A DNA stretch of 64,000 nt from Frankia umida (GTDB lineage: Bacteria; Actinomycetota; Actinomycetes; Frankiales; Frankiaceae): assembly GCF_023242945.1 (NCBI RefSeq), contig NZ_JALKFT010000003.1:1-64000 (forward strand), read 5' to 3'. The notes under the pieces are model-generated. The model did no database searches. It saw only the letters and a list, made by a program, of their open reading frames with translations, and was not told where the DNA came from. A program made the position numbers and the translations under genes. Each line of letters opens with the position of its first letter. Within the stretch, counting starts at the first letter, position 1. Shown here piece by piece: positions 36,350 to 44,183 of this stretch.

Positions 36350-36365
36350 GTGTCTGACCAGACAC
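36350..36365. promoter_or_regulatory. operator-like palindrome upstream of the MMPL gene
   Basis: A perfect inverted repeat GTGTCTG-AC-CAGACAC, about 140 bp upstream of the MMPL start. Its arms share GTCTG/CAGAC with the repeat at 3594-3609 upstream of the exported nuclease, but with different spacing. Confidence 0.5.
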
Positions 36366-36505
36366 AAAAAGAAGTCGGAAAAGATTGATGCCCGGGACTC
36401 CCGCCCGCGATGTGACCTACGCTATACATCCTGAGGTACGCCGTCGGACCGGATGTCGCAGTGCGCGCTGTTCCGGGGGCCACTGTTGACTCCGGAGCGT
36501 GCCTG

Positions 36506-39145
36506 ATGTCCCAGAACACCAGTTCGGCTGGCGACTCGCCGGCCCCACTCGGCGCGTCCGCCCCACCCGGCGTGCCGGCCCCGACAGCCGCGCCGGTCTC
36601 GACAGCCGCGCCGGCCCCGGCAGGCGGGTCGTCCCCAGGCAGGTCGGCCCCGACAGATGGATCGGCCCCGGGCAGCGGGTCGGCCGGACGGCGCACCGGT
36701 CTCGCCGCCGTGGCGGCCCTGATCGTCACGGCGATCCTCGGCTTCGGCCTGACCCGCCTGGAGTTCACCACCAGCCAGGACAACTACCTCAACAGTGACT
36801 CCCGCATCGCCAAGGACAACGTCGAGTACCAGTCGTTGTTCGGTGGCGAGGCGATGATCACGCTGTTCACGGTGGCGCCGGGCAGTCACACCGCGGACCT
36901 GTTCACCCCACGCAACATCGCCCAGTTCCGCAAGCTGCAGCGCGACCTCGACGCCGACCCGCACATCTCCTCGGTCATCACCCCGCTGACCGCGCTGGAG
37001 TTCACCGACAACCTGGTGCGCGGTACCGGCGGCGACCCGCTGACCAGCCCGGCGGCGAAGATGCTGCTCGGCGCGCAGGCGCGGGACACCGACAGGGACT
37101 CGGCCGACCGGCGCCTCGCCGACTCGCTGCGCACCCTCGCCCGCGTCCAGGCCGTCCCGGTGGCCGCCCGCACGCTGGGCAACCCCGCCTGGATCGACGT
37201 CCTGCTCCACGACAACACCGGTGCGATCCGCAAGTCGCTGCGCCCGTTCTTCCCGTCCACCTCGACGGCGCAGATGATCACTCGGCTGACCGGCAACGCG
37301 TCCCTGCGTGAACAGGGTGATGGTGCCCACGTCGTCGAGCGGGCCATCGCCGGCGAGACCTTCGACCACGCGTCGGTGCTGACCACCGGCTCACCGGTCC
37401 TGCTTCGCAACATCAACAACTACCTGCGGGGTGGCTTCCTCACCCTGGGCGTGATCTCTTTGGCGCTGATGGCCGGGCTGCTGCTCGCCGCGTTCGCCGT
37501 CCGGTTCCGTCTGCTGCCTCTCGCCGTCGTCGCGGTCGGCCTGATCTGGGCGTTCGGCCTGGCCGGATACATCGGGGTGCCGTTGTCGGTGGTGACCATC
37601 GCCGGTCTGCCGGTGCTGCTCGGCGTCGGCATCGACTTCGCCGTGCAGCTGCACAGCCGCATCGAGGAGGAGTCGCAGCTCGACCGCCGCGGCCATCCGG
37701 TCGCCGCCGCGTGGCGGGGACTGCGCCGCGCCCTGCTGGTGGCGACCATCGCCGCCGTGCTGTCGTTCTGCGCGCTGCAGTTCAGCGAGGTCCCGATGAT
37801 CCGGGACTTCGGCACGCTGCTCGCGATCGGCCTGCCGGTCATCGTGATCGCCACCGCCCTGCTCCTCGTCCTCGCTCTGGACACCAGCGAGCGCCACCGC
37901 CCCGCACCCGCGGGCGACTACACCCACGGCCCCCTTGGCCGGACGATCATCCGCCTCGGCGGGCTGCCCCAGATCACCGCGATCCCGCTGGTCCTGGCCT
38001 CGGTGGCCATCTTCGCCGGCGGCATCGTCGCGGACGGCAGGCTGACCGTGCAGACCGACCCGGAGAAATGGGTCAACCAGGACAGTCAGGTCATCAAGGA
38101 CATCGGTATTCTGCGGGCGCGCGCCGGTTCGGCCAGTGAGCTCGGGGTCTTCGTCCGCTCGCCGAACGTCTTCGACGACGCCACCGCGTCCTTCGTCGGC
38201 CAGTTCGCCAACCGGCAGCTCTCGACGCACTCGGCCGACCTCGTCGACGCCAGCAGCCTGGTGACGATCGTCAGCTACCTGCTCGAGGTGCCGAACACCT
38301 CGATCGTGATGCCCACCGGTCAGGACATCCGCGCCGCCTACGCCGTCGCCCCGCCGGACATCCAGCGCAGCACGGTCAACCTTGACATGGGCGCCATGAA
38401 CATCGTCCTGCGGACGGGCTCGGGCTCGCTGGAACGCCGCGCCGCCGTCGTCGACGACATCCGGACGAACACCCATCCGCCCGCCGGCATCACGGCGACC
38501 CCGTCCGGCCTCGCCGTGATCGGCACCGGCCTGGTCGCGTCCTTCCAGAACAACCGCACCCAGCTCACCTACTACGCGCTCATCGCCGTGTTCGTGCTGC
38601 TGCTGCTGTGCCATCTCAGCCTGGTCCGGGCGGTGCTCTCGCTCGTGCCGGTCCTGATCGCCGTCGGCCTGAGCTCGCTGATCGCGCTGGCCATCGGAGT
38701 CGACCTCAGTCCGCTGACCGCCGTCAGCGGGCCGCTGATCGTCGCTCTGTGCACCGAGTTCACCACTCTGCTGATCTACCGTCACCTTGAGGAACGTGCC
38801 CGTGGCCGTGGGCCCCGGGAGGCGGCGGAGACCAGTGCCGGCCGCACCGGACGCGCCTTCGCGGTCTCGGCCCTGGCCGCCGTCATCGGTGTCGGCGTCC
38901 TCGCCTTCAGCTCCCTGCCCCTTCTTCGCGACTTCGGCCTTCTGGTCGCCCTCAACGTCGCCGTCGCGCTGCTGTCCGCCCTCGTCGTCCTGCCCCCGCT
39001 GCTCGTCTGGGCGGACGAGCACCACTGGGTCCACCGCGGCTCCGCCGGCACCACCCCCGGCGGTACCCCCGAGGGCGCTTCCACCGCCGCGGCCGCCGGC
39101 CCGGCCGTGTCGGCCGGCGCTCGGATCGTCCCCCAGAAACGGTAA
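36506..39145 (+). CDS. MMPL/RND-superfamily transporter
   Basis: An 879-residue membrane protein. An N-terminal Ala/Pro/Ser-rich cytoplasmic region (about 1-70, degenerate PAPTAAP-type repeats) precedes the first helix (about 75-92). Two RND halves follow, each with a periplasmic-type loop domain and a five-helix bundle; the SSD-like stretches are VTIAGLPVLLGVGIDFAVQL and the second-half equivalent LTAVSGPLIVALCTEFTTLL. The ATG at 36506 has GGAG 9 nt upstream. It resembles the HpnN/MmpL branch that moves lipids across the envelope. Frankia makes hopanoid-rich vesicle envelopes, so a hopanoid or lipid role is plausible but unproven. Confidence 0.88.
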   Translation: MSQNTSSAGDSPAPLGASAPPGVPAPTAAPVSTAAPAPAGGSSPGRSAPTDGSAPGSGSAGRRTGLAAVAALIVTAILGFGLTRLEFTTSQDNYLNSDSRIAKDNVEYQSLFGGEAMITLFTVAPGSHTADLFTPRNIAQFRKLQRDLDADPHISSVITPLTALEFTDNLVRGTGGDPLTSPAAKMLLGAQARDTDRDSADRRLADSLRTLARVQAVPVAARTLGNPAWIDVLLHDNTGAIRKSLRPFFPSTSTAQMITRLTGNASLREQGDGAHVVERAIAGETFDHASVLTTGSPVLLRNINNYLRGGFLTLGVISLALMAGLLLAAFAVRFRLLPLAVVAVGLIWAFGLAGYIGVPLSVVTIAGLPVLLGVGIDFAVQLHSRIEEESQLDRRGHPVAAAWRGLRRALLVATIAAVLSFCALQFSEVPMIRDFGTLLAIGLPVIVIATALLLVLALDTSERHRPAPAGDYTHGPLGRTIIRLGGLPQITAIPLVLASVAIFAGGIVADGRLTVQTDPEKWVNQDSQVIKDIGILRARAGSASELGVFVRSPNVFDDATASFVGQFANRQLSTHSADLVDASSLVTIVSYLLEVPNTSIVMPTGQDIRAAYAVAPPDIQRSTVNLDMGAMNIVLRTGSGSLERRAAVVDDIRTNTHPPAGITATPSGLAVIGTGLVASFQNNRTQLTYYALIAVFVLLLLCHLSLVRAVLSLVPVLIAVGLSSLIALAIGVDLSPLTAVSGPLIVALCTEFTTLLIYRHLEERARGRGPREAAETSAGRTGRAFAVSALAAVIGVGVLAFSSLPLLRDFGLLVALNVAVALLSALVVLPPLLVWADEHHWVHRGSAGTTPGGTPEGASTAAAAGPAVSAGARIVPQKR

Positions 39146-39209
39146 TGACCGTCCGGGAACGGTAAATGGTGACGGACGGTAAAAGAGGGGAGCAGAGGGT
39201 GACGGGGTG

Positions 39210-39232
39210 AAGGACCCTGGCCCGGGTCTTCG
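39210..39232 (+). promoter_or_regulatory. hairpin in the MMPL-ahcY intergenic leader
   Basis: GAAG(G)ACCC and GGGTCTTC pair around a GC-rich loop, an 8-bp stem with one bulge, 100 nt before ahcY. A second inverted repeat (ACCGTCC/GGACGGT, about 39148-39180) precedes it. One may terminate MMPL transcription and the other sit in the ahcY leader. I could not match either to a known SAH or SAM riboswitch. Confidence 0.35.
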
Positions 39233-39331
39233 CTCCGCCTTCGGCATGTGGCACGCTCAGGTCAGGTGTTCTCGGCGACGAGACGCCGATTCCCCAGGCT
39301 CGGCAGCCATCCGAGCGTCGAAGGAGAGGGC

Positions 39332-40768
39332 ATGAGTTTCGACTTCAAGGTCGCGGATCTCGCGCTGGCCGAGTTCGGCCGCAAAGAGATCCGGCTTGCC
39401 GAGCACGAGATGCCCGGGCTGATGTCCACACGCGCCGAATACGCGGCCAGCCAGCCGCTCGCGGGCGCGCGGATCATGGGCTCCCTGCACATGACGATCC
39501 AGACCGCGGTGCTCATCGAGACCCTGGTGGCCCTCGGCGCGGACGTCCGCTGGGTCTCCTGCAACATCTTCTCCACCCAGGACCACGCCGCCGCCGCGGT
39601 CGTCGTCGGGGCGAACGGCACCAAGGACGACCCGCAGGGCGTCCCGGTCTTCGCCTGGAAGGGCGAGAGCCTGGAGGAGTACTGGTGGTGCACCGACCAG
39701 GCGCTGGCCTGGCCGGACGGTGGCGCCCCGAACATGATCCTCGATGACGGTGGGGACGCGACCCTGCTCGTCCACAAGGGTGCGCAGTTCGAGCTGGCCG
39801 GCGCGGTACCCGCGACCGACCCGTCGGACAACGAGGAGTACGCGATCATCCTCGAGACGCTGCGGCGCACGATCGCCGAGCGTCCCGGCCGTTGGACCGA
39901 GGCCGCCAGCACCATCAAGGGCGTCACCGAGGAGACGACGACCGGCGTCCACCGGCTCTACGAGATGGCGAAGGCCGGCACGCTCGCGTTCCCGGCGATC
40001 AACGTCAACGACTCGGTGACGAAGTCGAAGTTCGACAACAAGTACGGCTGCCGCCACTCGGTCATCGATGGTCTCAACCGGGCCACCGACGTCCTGATCG
40101 GTGGAAAGGTCGCCGTCGTCGCCGGCTACGGGGACGTCGGCAAGGGCTGTGCGGACGCGCTGCGCGGCCAGGGCGCCCGGGTCATCGTCACCGAGATCGA
40201 CCCGATCTGTGCGCTGCAGGCGGCGATGGACGGCTTCCAGGTCGACGTCCTCGAGGACGTGGTCGGCATCGCCGACATCTTCGTCACCACCACGGGCAAC
40301 TTCGACATCATCCGCGCGGACCACATGGCCGCGATGAAGCACCAGGCGATCGTGTCGAACATCGGGCACTTCGACAACGAGATCGACATGGCCGGTCTCG
40401 CGAAGACCCCCGGCATCGAGAAGATCAACATCAAGCCGCAGGTCGACGAGTGGGTGTTCCCGGACGGGCACTCGATCATCGTGCTCGCCGAGGGCCGCCT
40501 GATGAACCTCGGCTGCGCCACCGGCCACCCGAGCTTCGTCATGTCGAACAGCTTCACCAACCAGGTGATCGCGCAGATCGAGCTGTTCACCAAGACCGAG
40601 AGCTACCCGGTCGGCGTCTACGTGCTGCCCAAGCACCTGGACGAGAAGGTCGCCCGCCTGCACCTGTCGGCGCTGGGCGTCAAGCTCACCGCCCTCACCA
40701 AGCAGCAGGCCGACTACATCGGCGTGCCGCTCGAGGGCCCGTACAAGGCGGACCACTACCGCTACTGA
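39332..40768 (+). CDS. ahcY: S-adenosyl-L-homocysteine hydrolase
   Basis: A 478-residue enzyme, full length for the bacterial type with the insert. The NAD-binding motif is GYGDVGKG (AGYGDVGKGCADAL); substrate and catalytic segments include SCNIFSTQDHAAA, NVNDSVTKSKFDN and the C-terminal KADHYRY. It hydrolyses SAH to adenosine and homocysteine, keeping methylation going. The ATG at 39332 follows AAGGAG. It is 186 bp after the MMPL gene and may have its own promoter. An adenosine-deaminase-family gene lies further along at 45382 but is not linked to it. Confidence 0.97.
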   Translation: MSFDFKVADLALAEFGRKEIRLAEHEMPGLMSTRAEYAASQPLAGARIMGSLHMTIQTAVLIETLVALGADVRWVSCNIFSTQDHAAAAVVVGANGTKDDPQGVPVFAWKGESLEEYWWCTDQALAWPDGGAPNMILDDGGDATLLVHKGAQFELAGAVPATDPSDNEEYAIILETLRRTIAERPGRWTEAASTIKGVTEETTTGVHRLYEMAKAGTLAFPAINVNDSVTKSKFDNKYGCRHSVIDGLNRATDVLIGGKVAVVAGYGDVGKGCADALRGQGARVIVTEIDPICALQAAMDGFQVDVLEDVVGIADIFVTTTGNFDIIRADHMAAMKHQAIVSNIGHFDNEIDMAGLAKTPGIEKINIKPQVDEWVFPDGHSIIVLAEGRLMNLGCATGHPSFVMSNSFTNQVIAQIELFTKTESYPVGVYVLPKHLDEKVARLHLSALGVKLTALTKQQADYIGVPLEGPYKADHYRY

Positions 40769-40779
40769 TCGCCCGTGGT

Positions 40780-40836
40780 CGGCCGTCCACAGCTGGTTCC
40801 GCTGCCATGGACGGCCGGCCGCTGATCAGCGGAACC
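40780..40836. terminator. interlocked inverted repeats between convergent ahcY and secreted-protein genes
   Basis: Stem 1: CGGCCGTCCA (40780-40789) with TGGACGGCCG (40808-40817). Stem 2: GGTTCCGCTG (40795-40804) with CAGCGGAACC (40827-40836). Both are perfect 10-bp stems, but each stem's loop contains one arm of the other, so only one can form as a simple hairpin. The position between two convergent stops suggests a bidirectional terminator. Confidence 0.6.
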
Positions 40837-40841
40837 GACTG

Positions 40842-41594
40842 TCAGCTGGCCCGCGCGGGGGCGGCTGAGGTGGCCGGCACCGAAGCAGGGGCCGGAGCCG
40901 GCCTGGCGGCGGGAGCCGGGGCCGCCGCCGGAGCCGGCGCGGGCCTGGTCGCCGTGCGGTTGGTCTGCGACCAGCACACGGGCGTCCAGCCGGGGTCATT
41001 GGCGGTGGCCGACAGGTCGTACCAGCCCTCGGGCAGGTAGGTGCCCCACTGGACGGGCGGACCGTCCACACCGTTGCCACCGGCGATCTTCGGCCGCGGC
41101 ACGCCGAAGGTCACCTGACCGTTCGGGCAGCTCAGCTGCTCGATCCTGATCGGCGGCTGCCCCACCGCGGCGCCACCCCCGGCCTTCGTGCGGCACAGCA
41201 GCGAGGTGGTGGGCGGCCAGGCCTGCGCGATGTGCGCGTAGTAACCGGCGGCCAGCAGCGTCATCCCGTCGGACGGCCAGCCCGGCTCCGGCGGTGCGGT
41301 GATGCTGATCACCTCGTTACTCGGGCACTGGGCCCAGCTCTCCCCGCCGGCCTGGGCGGGTGCCGCACCCCCCAGCGCGACCAGCCCGGTCAGGGTGAGC
41401 GCGGTGCCCGTCGCGGCCATGATGGCGCGGACCCGGCGGCGCCCCCCGGACGGCCCCGTAGCACGAACTCCGAACCGGGCACCGGCCCGAAACCCCTGGC
41501 CGGGAGCATGGACGTCGACGGAATCCTGCGATGCCACGCCCGCGGCAGGCTGCTCCGGCCTGCGACGGTGACGCGACGACACGGCAAACGGCAT
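40842..41594 (-). CDS. secreted hypothetical protein
   Basis: A 250-residue protein. A long basic N-terminus (about 1-55) leads to RRRVRAIMAATGTALTLTGL and a signal-peptidase-like GGAAPAQAGG, so it is exported, perhaps by Tat given the arginines. The mature part has four or more cysteines (AQCPSN, LLCRTK, LSCPNG, PVCWSQ), which may form disulfides, and ends in an Ala/Pro tail (about 215-250). The ATG at 41594 has AAGGAGG 6 nt upstream. No family recognised. Confidence 0.72.
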   Translation of the reverse strand: MPFAVSSRHRRRPEQPAAGVASQDSVDVHAPGQGFRAGARFGVRATGPSGGRRRVRAIMAATGTALTLTGLVALGGAAPAQAGGESWAQCPSNEVISITAPPEPGWPSDGMTLLAAGYYAHIAQAWPPTTSLLCRTKAGGGAAVGQPPIRIEQLSCPNGQVTFGVPRPKIAGGNGVDGPPVQWGTYLPEGWYDLSATANDPGWTPVCWSQTNRTATRPAPAPAAAPAPAARPAPAPASVPATSAAPARAS

Positions 41595-41909
41595 TGAATG
41601 CCTCCTTGTTGAACCCGGGCACCCAACGCCCGTCGGCGCGACGGTCCACGTGTACCGACACACCTGTTTCCGCTCCTTTGGAGCGGGATTCCCGTAAATA
41701 CAACAGCAATCGGTCGCAAGGATAGCGGTAGTTGGCGATGTGTTGGGTGCCGGCGGGGTGATTCGTCTCGGCCACGCCCCCCGGACGGGGCCGCGCATTC
41801 GGCCGGATCGCGGGGTCACGTCCGGAAACCGGGCCCGCTCCTCGAACAGCGGTCCGTGTCCGGTCCGGATCACCGAACCGTGGGATCCGGCGTTGTGCCA
41901 GGTGAACGG
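41595..41909. other. leader and promoter region of the secreted protein
   Basis: About 315 bp upstream of the minus-strand start at 41594. At 41670-41686 it holds a perfect 7-bp hairpin (CCGCTCC, 3-nt loop, GGAGCGG) in the presumed 5' leader, 75 nt before the start codon. The leader looks structured but does not match a riboswitch class I can recall. Confidence 0.4.
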
Positions 41910-43073
41910 TCAGGATGCCGACGGCTGCGCCGGCCGTCCGGGTAGCCGGTGTGGCACCGATCGACGAAACTCGATCTCGACCATGGCGGTAGCACTCGGA
42001 CAGGCCCGGGATCGTCCGGTGGGGACGTACCCCAGCCGCCGCCAGAACTGGTGGACGGCGACGGACCGCTCGTCGCACCACAACACCACCTGCACCACCT
42101 GCACTGTCGGCGGGGCCAGCGCGGGCCGGACGGGCGGGCTGGCCCGCGTCTGACTGGTCTGCCACTGTCGGACGGCCCGCTCGCACACCCGCACCAGGGT
42201 CGTCCCCAGGCCCTGCCGGCGCGCTGACCGCGCCACCCACAGCCCCGTCACCTCGGCCACCGACGGCGGCGGACGCCCGGCCGGCTCCTCGTGGCGGCGC
42301 ACCGCGACACAGGCCAGCACCCGCCCGGCCGGATCGGGATCGTCCGCCCGTCCCGGGATCATCCACATCGCGTGCGGCAGTCCCCCGGGTGCCGCCAGGT
42401 GGGGTTGCCCGACCGGAGCCTGGTGGGCGGGCCCGCCGGGTGCCGCCGCCCGGGTGATGCCCGATGCCGCGGGCTGCCCCACGTCCATCAGGGTGCCCAC
42501 GTCCATCAGGGTGCCCACGTCCATCAGGGTGCCCACGTCCATCAGGGTGCCCACGTCCATCAGCCTGCGGAGCGCGGGAACGTCCTCGGCGCGGGCCTGA
42601 CGCAGTCCGGGCGCGAGGTCGCGGCGCATCCAGACATGTTCTATGCCGGCTTCGATATCGGGTTCGGCGATGACGCGATAGCCCAGCCGCGCGTAGAAGT
42701 CGGAGACCTGGAGTTGGGCGTGCAGTTCCACGGCGGGCAGGCCACGTTCGCGGGCTCGCTCCGTCAACGCCGTGGTGACGGCGAGACCGAGGCCCTGCCC
42801 GCGGCATGCGCCGTCGACGGCGACCCGTCCGATGATGCCCACCGGCTGCGCGCCGAGGGTGCGTGGCCCCGGGTCCAGCAGGCGCCCGGTGGCCAGCGCC
42901 CGGCCCGCCGCGTCGAACACGACAGCGTGGTCGGCGTCGCCGTCTCGACCATCCAGTTCGTGCTCGGCCGGCACGCCCTGCTCGTCGACGAACACCGTCG
43001 TGCGCAGCTCGAGCACCGCGCTCGGCGGTGTTCCCGCGACGATGGCCACGCTCGTGGGTCGGTCACCGGGCAC
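41910..43073 (-). CDS. double GNAT-family N-acetyltransferase
   Basis: About 387 residues with two GNAT domains. The first (about 5-155) has acetyl-CoA-binding VAVDGACRGQGLGLAV and ends in the usual FYARLGYRV. The second (about 220-380) has VTGLWVARSARRQGLGTTLV and FWRRLGYVP. Between them lie five LMDVGT repeats (about 169-198). The GTG at 43073 is the best start: sequence upstream is not conserved-looking and ribosome sites are weak, so the start is uncertain. Substrates unknown. The first domain resembles ElaA-type (DEQGVP...HELDG) acetyltransferases. Confidence 0.82.
   Translation of the reverse strand: MPGDRPTSVAIVAGTPPSAVLELRTTVFVDEQGVPAEHELDGRDGDADHAVVFDAAGRALATGRLLDPGPRTLGAQPVGIIGRVAVDGACRGQGLGLAVTTALTERARERGLPAVELHAQLQVSDFYARLGYRVIAEPDIEAGIEHVWMRRDLAPGLRQARAEDVPALRRLMDVGTLMDVGTLMDVGTLMDVGTLMDVGQPAASGITRAAAPGGPAHQAPVGQPHLAAPGGLPHAMWMIPGRADDPDPAGRVLACVAVRRHEEPAGRPPPSVAEVTGLWVARSARRQGLGTTLVRVCERAVRQWQTSQTRASPPVRPALAPPTVQVVQVVLWCDERSVAVHQFWRRLGYVPTGRSRACPSATAMVEIEFRRSVPHRLPGRPAQPSAS
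42478..42567. repeat. 18-bp tandem repeat in the GNAT gene
   Basis: Four perfect copies and one partial copy of ACGTCCATCAGGGTGCCC, starting at 42481, 42499, 42517, 42535 and 42553. It encodes LMDVGT units in the linker between the two acetyltransferase domains. Confidence 0.92.
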
Positions 43074-43385
43074 AGGGCAGCAGTTTAGGCGCCCCAACCA
43101 GGACGGGGACCGCTTTCGCCCGACGGACGGTTTCCCGGACCGGGCGAGCCGGGCATCCTGCCCCAGATCCACCGATGGCCGCCGAACGGTCCCGCTATGG
43201 ATCCGTACGGACACGGAATGACATCTACGGACCCCGGGTATCCCGACTCGCGCGGCGAACCAGATAGAAACGGGACGGCATCGGCCGATGCGACCACACC
43301 CGCACGAAGAGGAAGCAACCGGCATCGTGAGTTTCCAATCAACAACCCGGCGTGACAACAGCTGTGCGCGAAAGGGCTGCTGACG

Positions 43386-44183
43386 ATGGCGGCGACCCTG
43401 TATCCGCCGGCGCGGTACCGGCCCGTGCGGAACACCTCCGGGCTGATGGTGCAACCCACCCGTGGCCTCATCCCCCACGTCCAGGTCGGGAAAGGTTCGT
43501 TGTTCTCCTGGTTCGACAGCTCGGCCAGCCAGGTCAGCTCACATCTGTGGCTCTCCCGCAACGGAGACCTCGAACAGTACGTGCGATGCGACCAACGGGC
43601 ATGGGCGCAGGCCGCCGGAAACCCGTACTGGATCTCGTGCGAATGCGAGGGATACCCCACCGAGGACTACACCCCGATTCAGGTCACCCGACTGGCCGAA
43701 CTCTTCCGTTGGGGAATGCAGGAGTTCGGCTGGCGAGCGGAGATCACCGACTCACCGGACGGCCACGGTATCGGCACCCACCGGATGGGCGGCACCGCCT
43801 GGGGCGGCCATGAATGCCCTGGGGATATTCGCGCGAACCGCCGCGGTGACATCCTTTCCCTGGCCACCGGCCGGACGGCCCTCACCGCTGATCCCCGCGA
43901 CCGCTACGCCGGCCGGCCCACCCTGCGCGAGGGCATGACCGGTCCGGACGTCGCCGAACTCCAGAACGCGCTGAACATCGCCTTCGGCCATGAGGCACCC
44001 ACCGGCGATCCCAACCGGCTGCCCCCGGATGGCACGTACGGGCCACGCACCACCGCCCGGGTGGCCTCCCTGCAGCGGTACGCGTCGCAGTGGTTCGGCC
44101 GCATCCCCGACGACGGCGTCTGCGGCCCCACCACCTGGCGCAAACTCGGCTGGATCCTGACCGGCCTCAACCGCACCGTCTAG
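43386..44183 (+). CDS. N-acetylmuramoyl-L-alanine amidase with peptidoglycan-binding domain
   Basis: A 265-residue protein. The Amidase_2 domain (about 15-155) has zinc ligands His31 (IPHVQVG), His142 and Cys144 (GGHECPGD), with GIGTHRMGG before them. A PG_binding_1 domain follows (about 175-255: REGMTGPDVAELQNAL...GTYGPRTTARVASLQRY...GVCGPTTW). No signal peptide is visible, so it may need a holin-like route or act on internal fragments; the layout is that of phage or prophage endolysins. No other phage gene is nearby. Its stop overlaps the convergent glycerate kinase stop by 4 nt (CTAG). Confidence 0.88.
   Translation: MAATLYPPARYRPVRNTSGLMVQPTRGLIPHVQVGKGSLFSWFDSSASQVSSHLWLSRNGDLEQYVRCDQRAWAQAAGNPYWISCECEGYPTEDYTPIQVTRLAELFRWGMQEFGWRAEITDSPDGHGIGTHRMGGTAWGGHECPGDIRANRRGDILSLATGRTALTADPRDRYAGRPTLREGMTGPDVAELQNALNIAFGHEAPTGDPNRLPPDGTYGPRTTARVASLQRYASQWFGRIPDDGVCGPTTWRKLGWILTGLNRTV

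Larger units (their letters stand above)
35652..36505. other. divergent intergenic region between the PAP2 and MMPL genes
   Basis: About 850 bp with two palindromic operator-like sites, one near each gene. The middle (35760-36290) holds open frames in several frames that lack conserved sequence or ribosome sites. The last 150 bp are locally AT-rich (TATATCGATGG, CATATAAAACTACATTTCG). I see no credible gene. Confidence 0.5.

Noticed and set aside
37391..39247. A 618-codon open frame antisense to the MMPL gene
   Set aside because: High-GC third-position bias opens the opposite strand; the translation is Asp/Gln/Arg-rich with no motif, while the plus strand has a clear RND transporter.
39146..39331. 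SAH riboswitch upstream of ahcY
   Set aside because: The stems do not fit the SAH riboswitch core as I know it; kept only as an unclassified structured leader.
42478..42567. Regular direct repeats considered as a CRISPR array
   Set aside because: No spacers: the units are contiguous, 18 bp long and in frame inside a GNAT gene.
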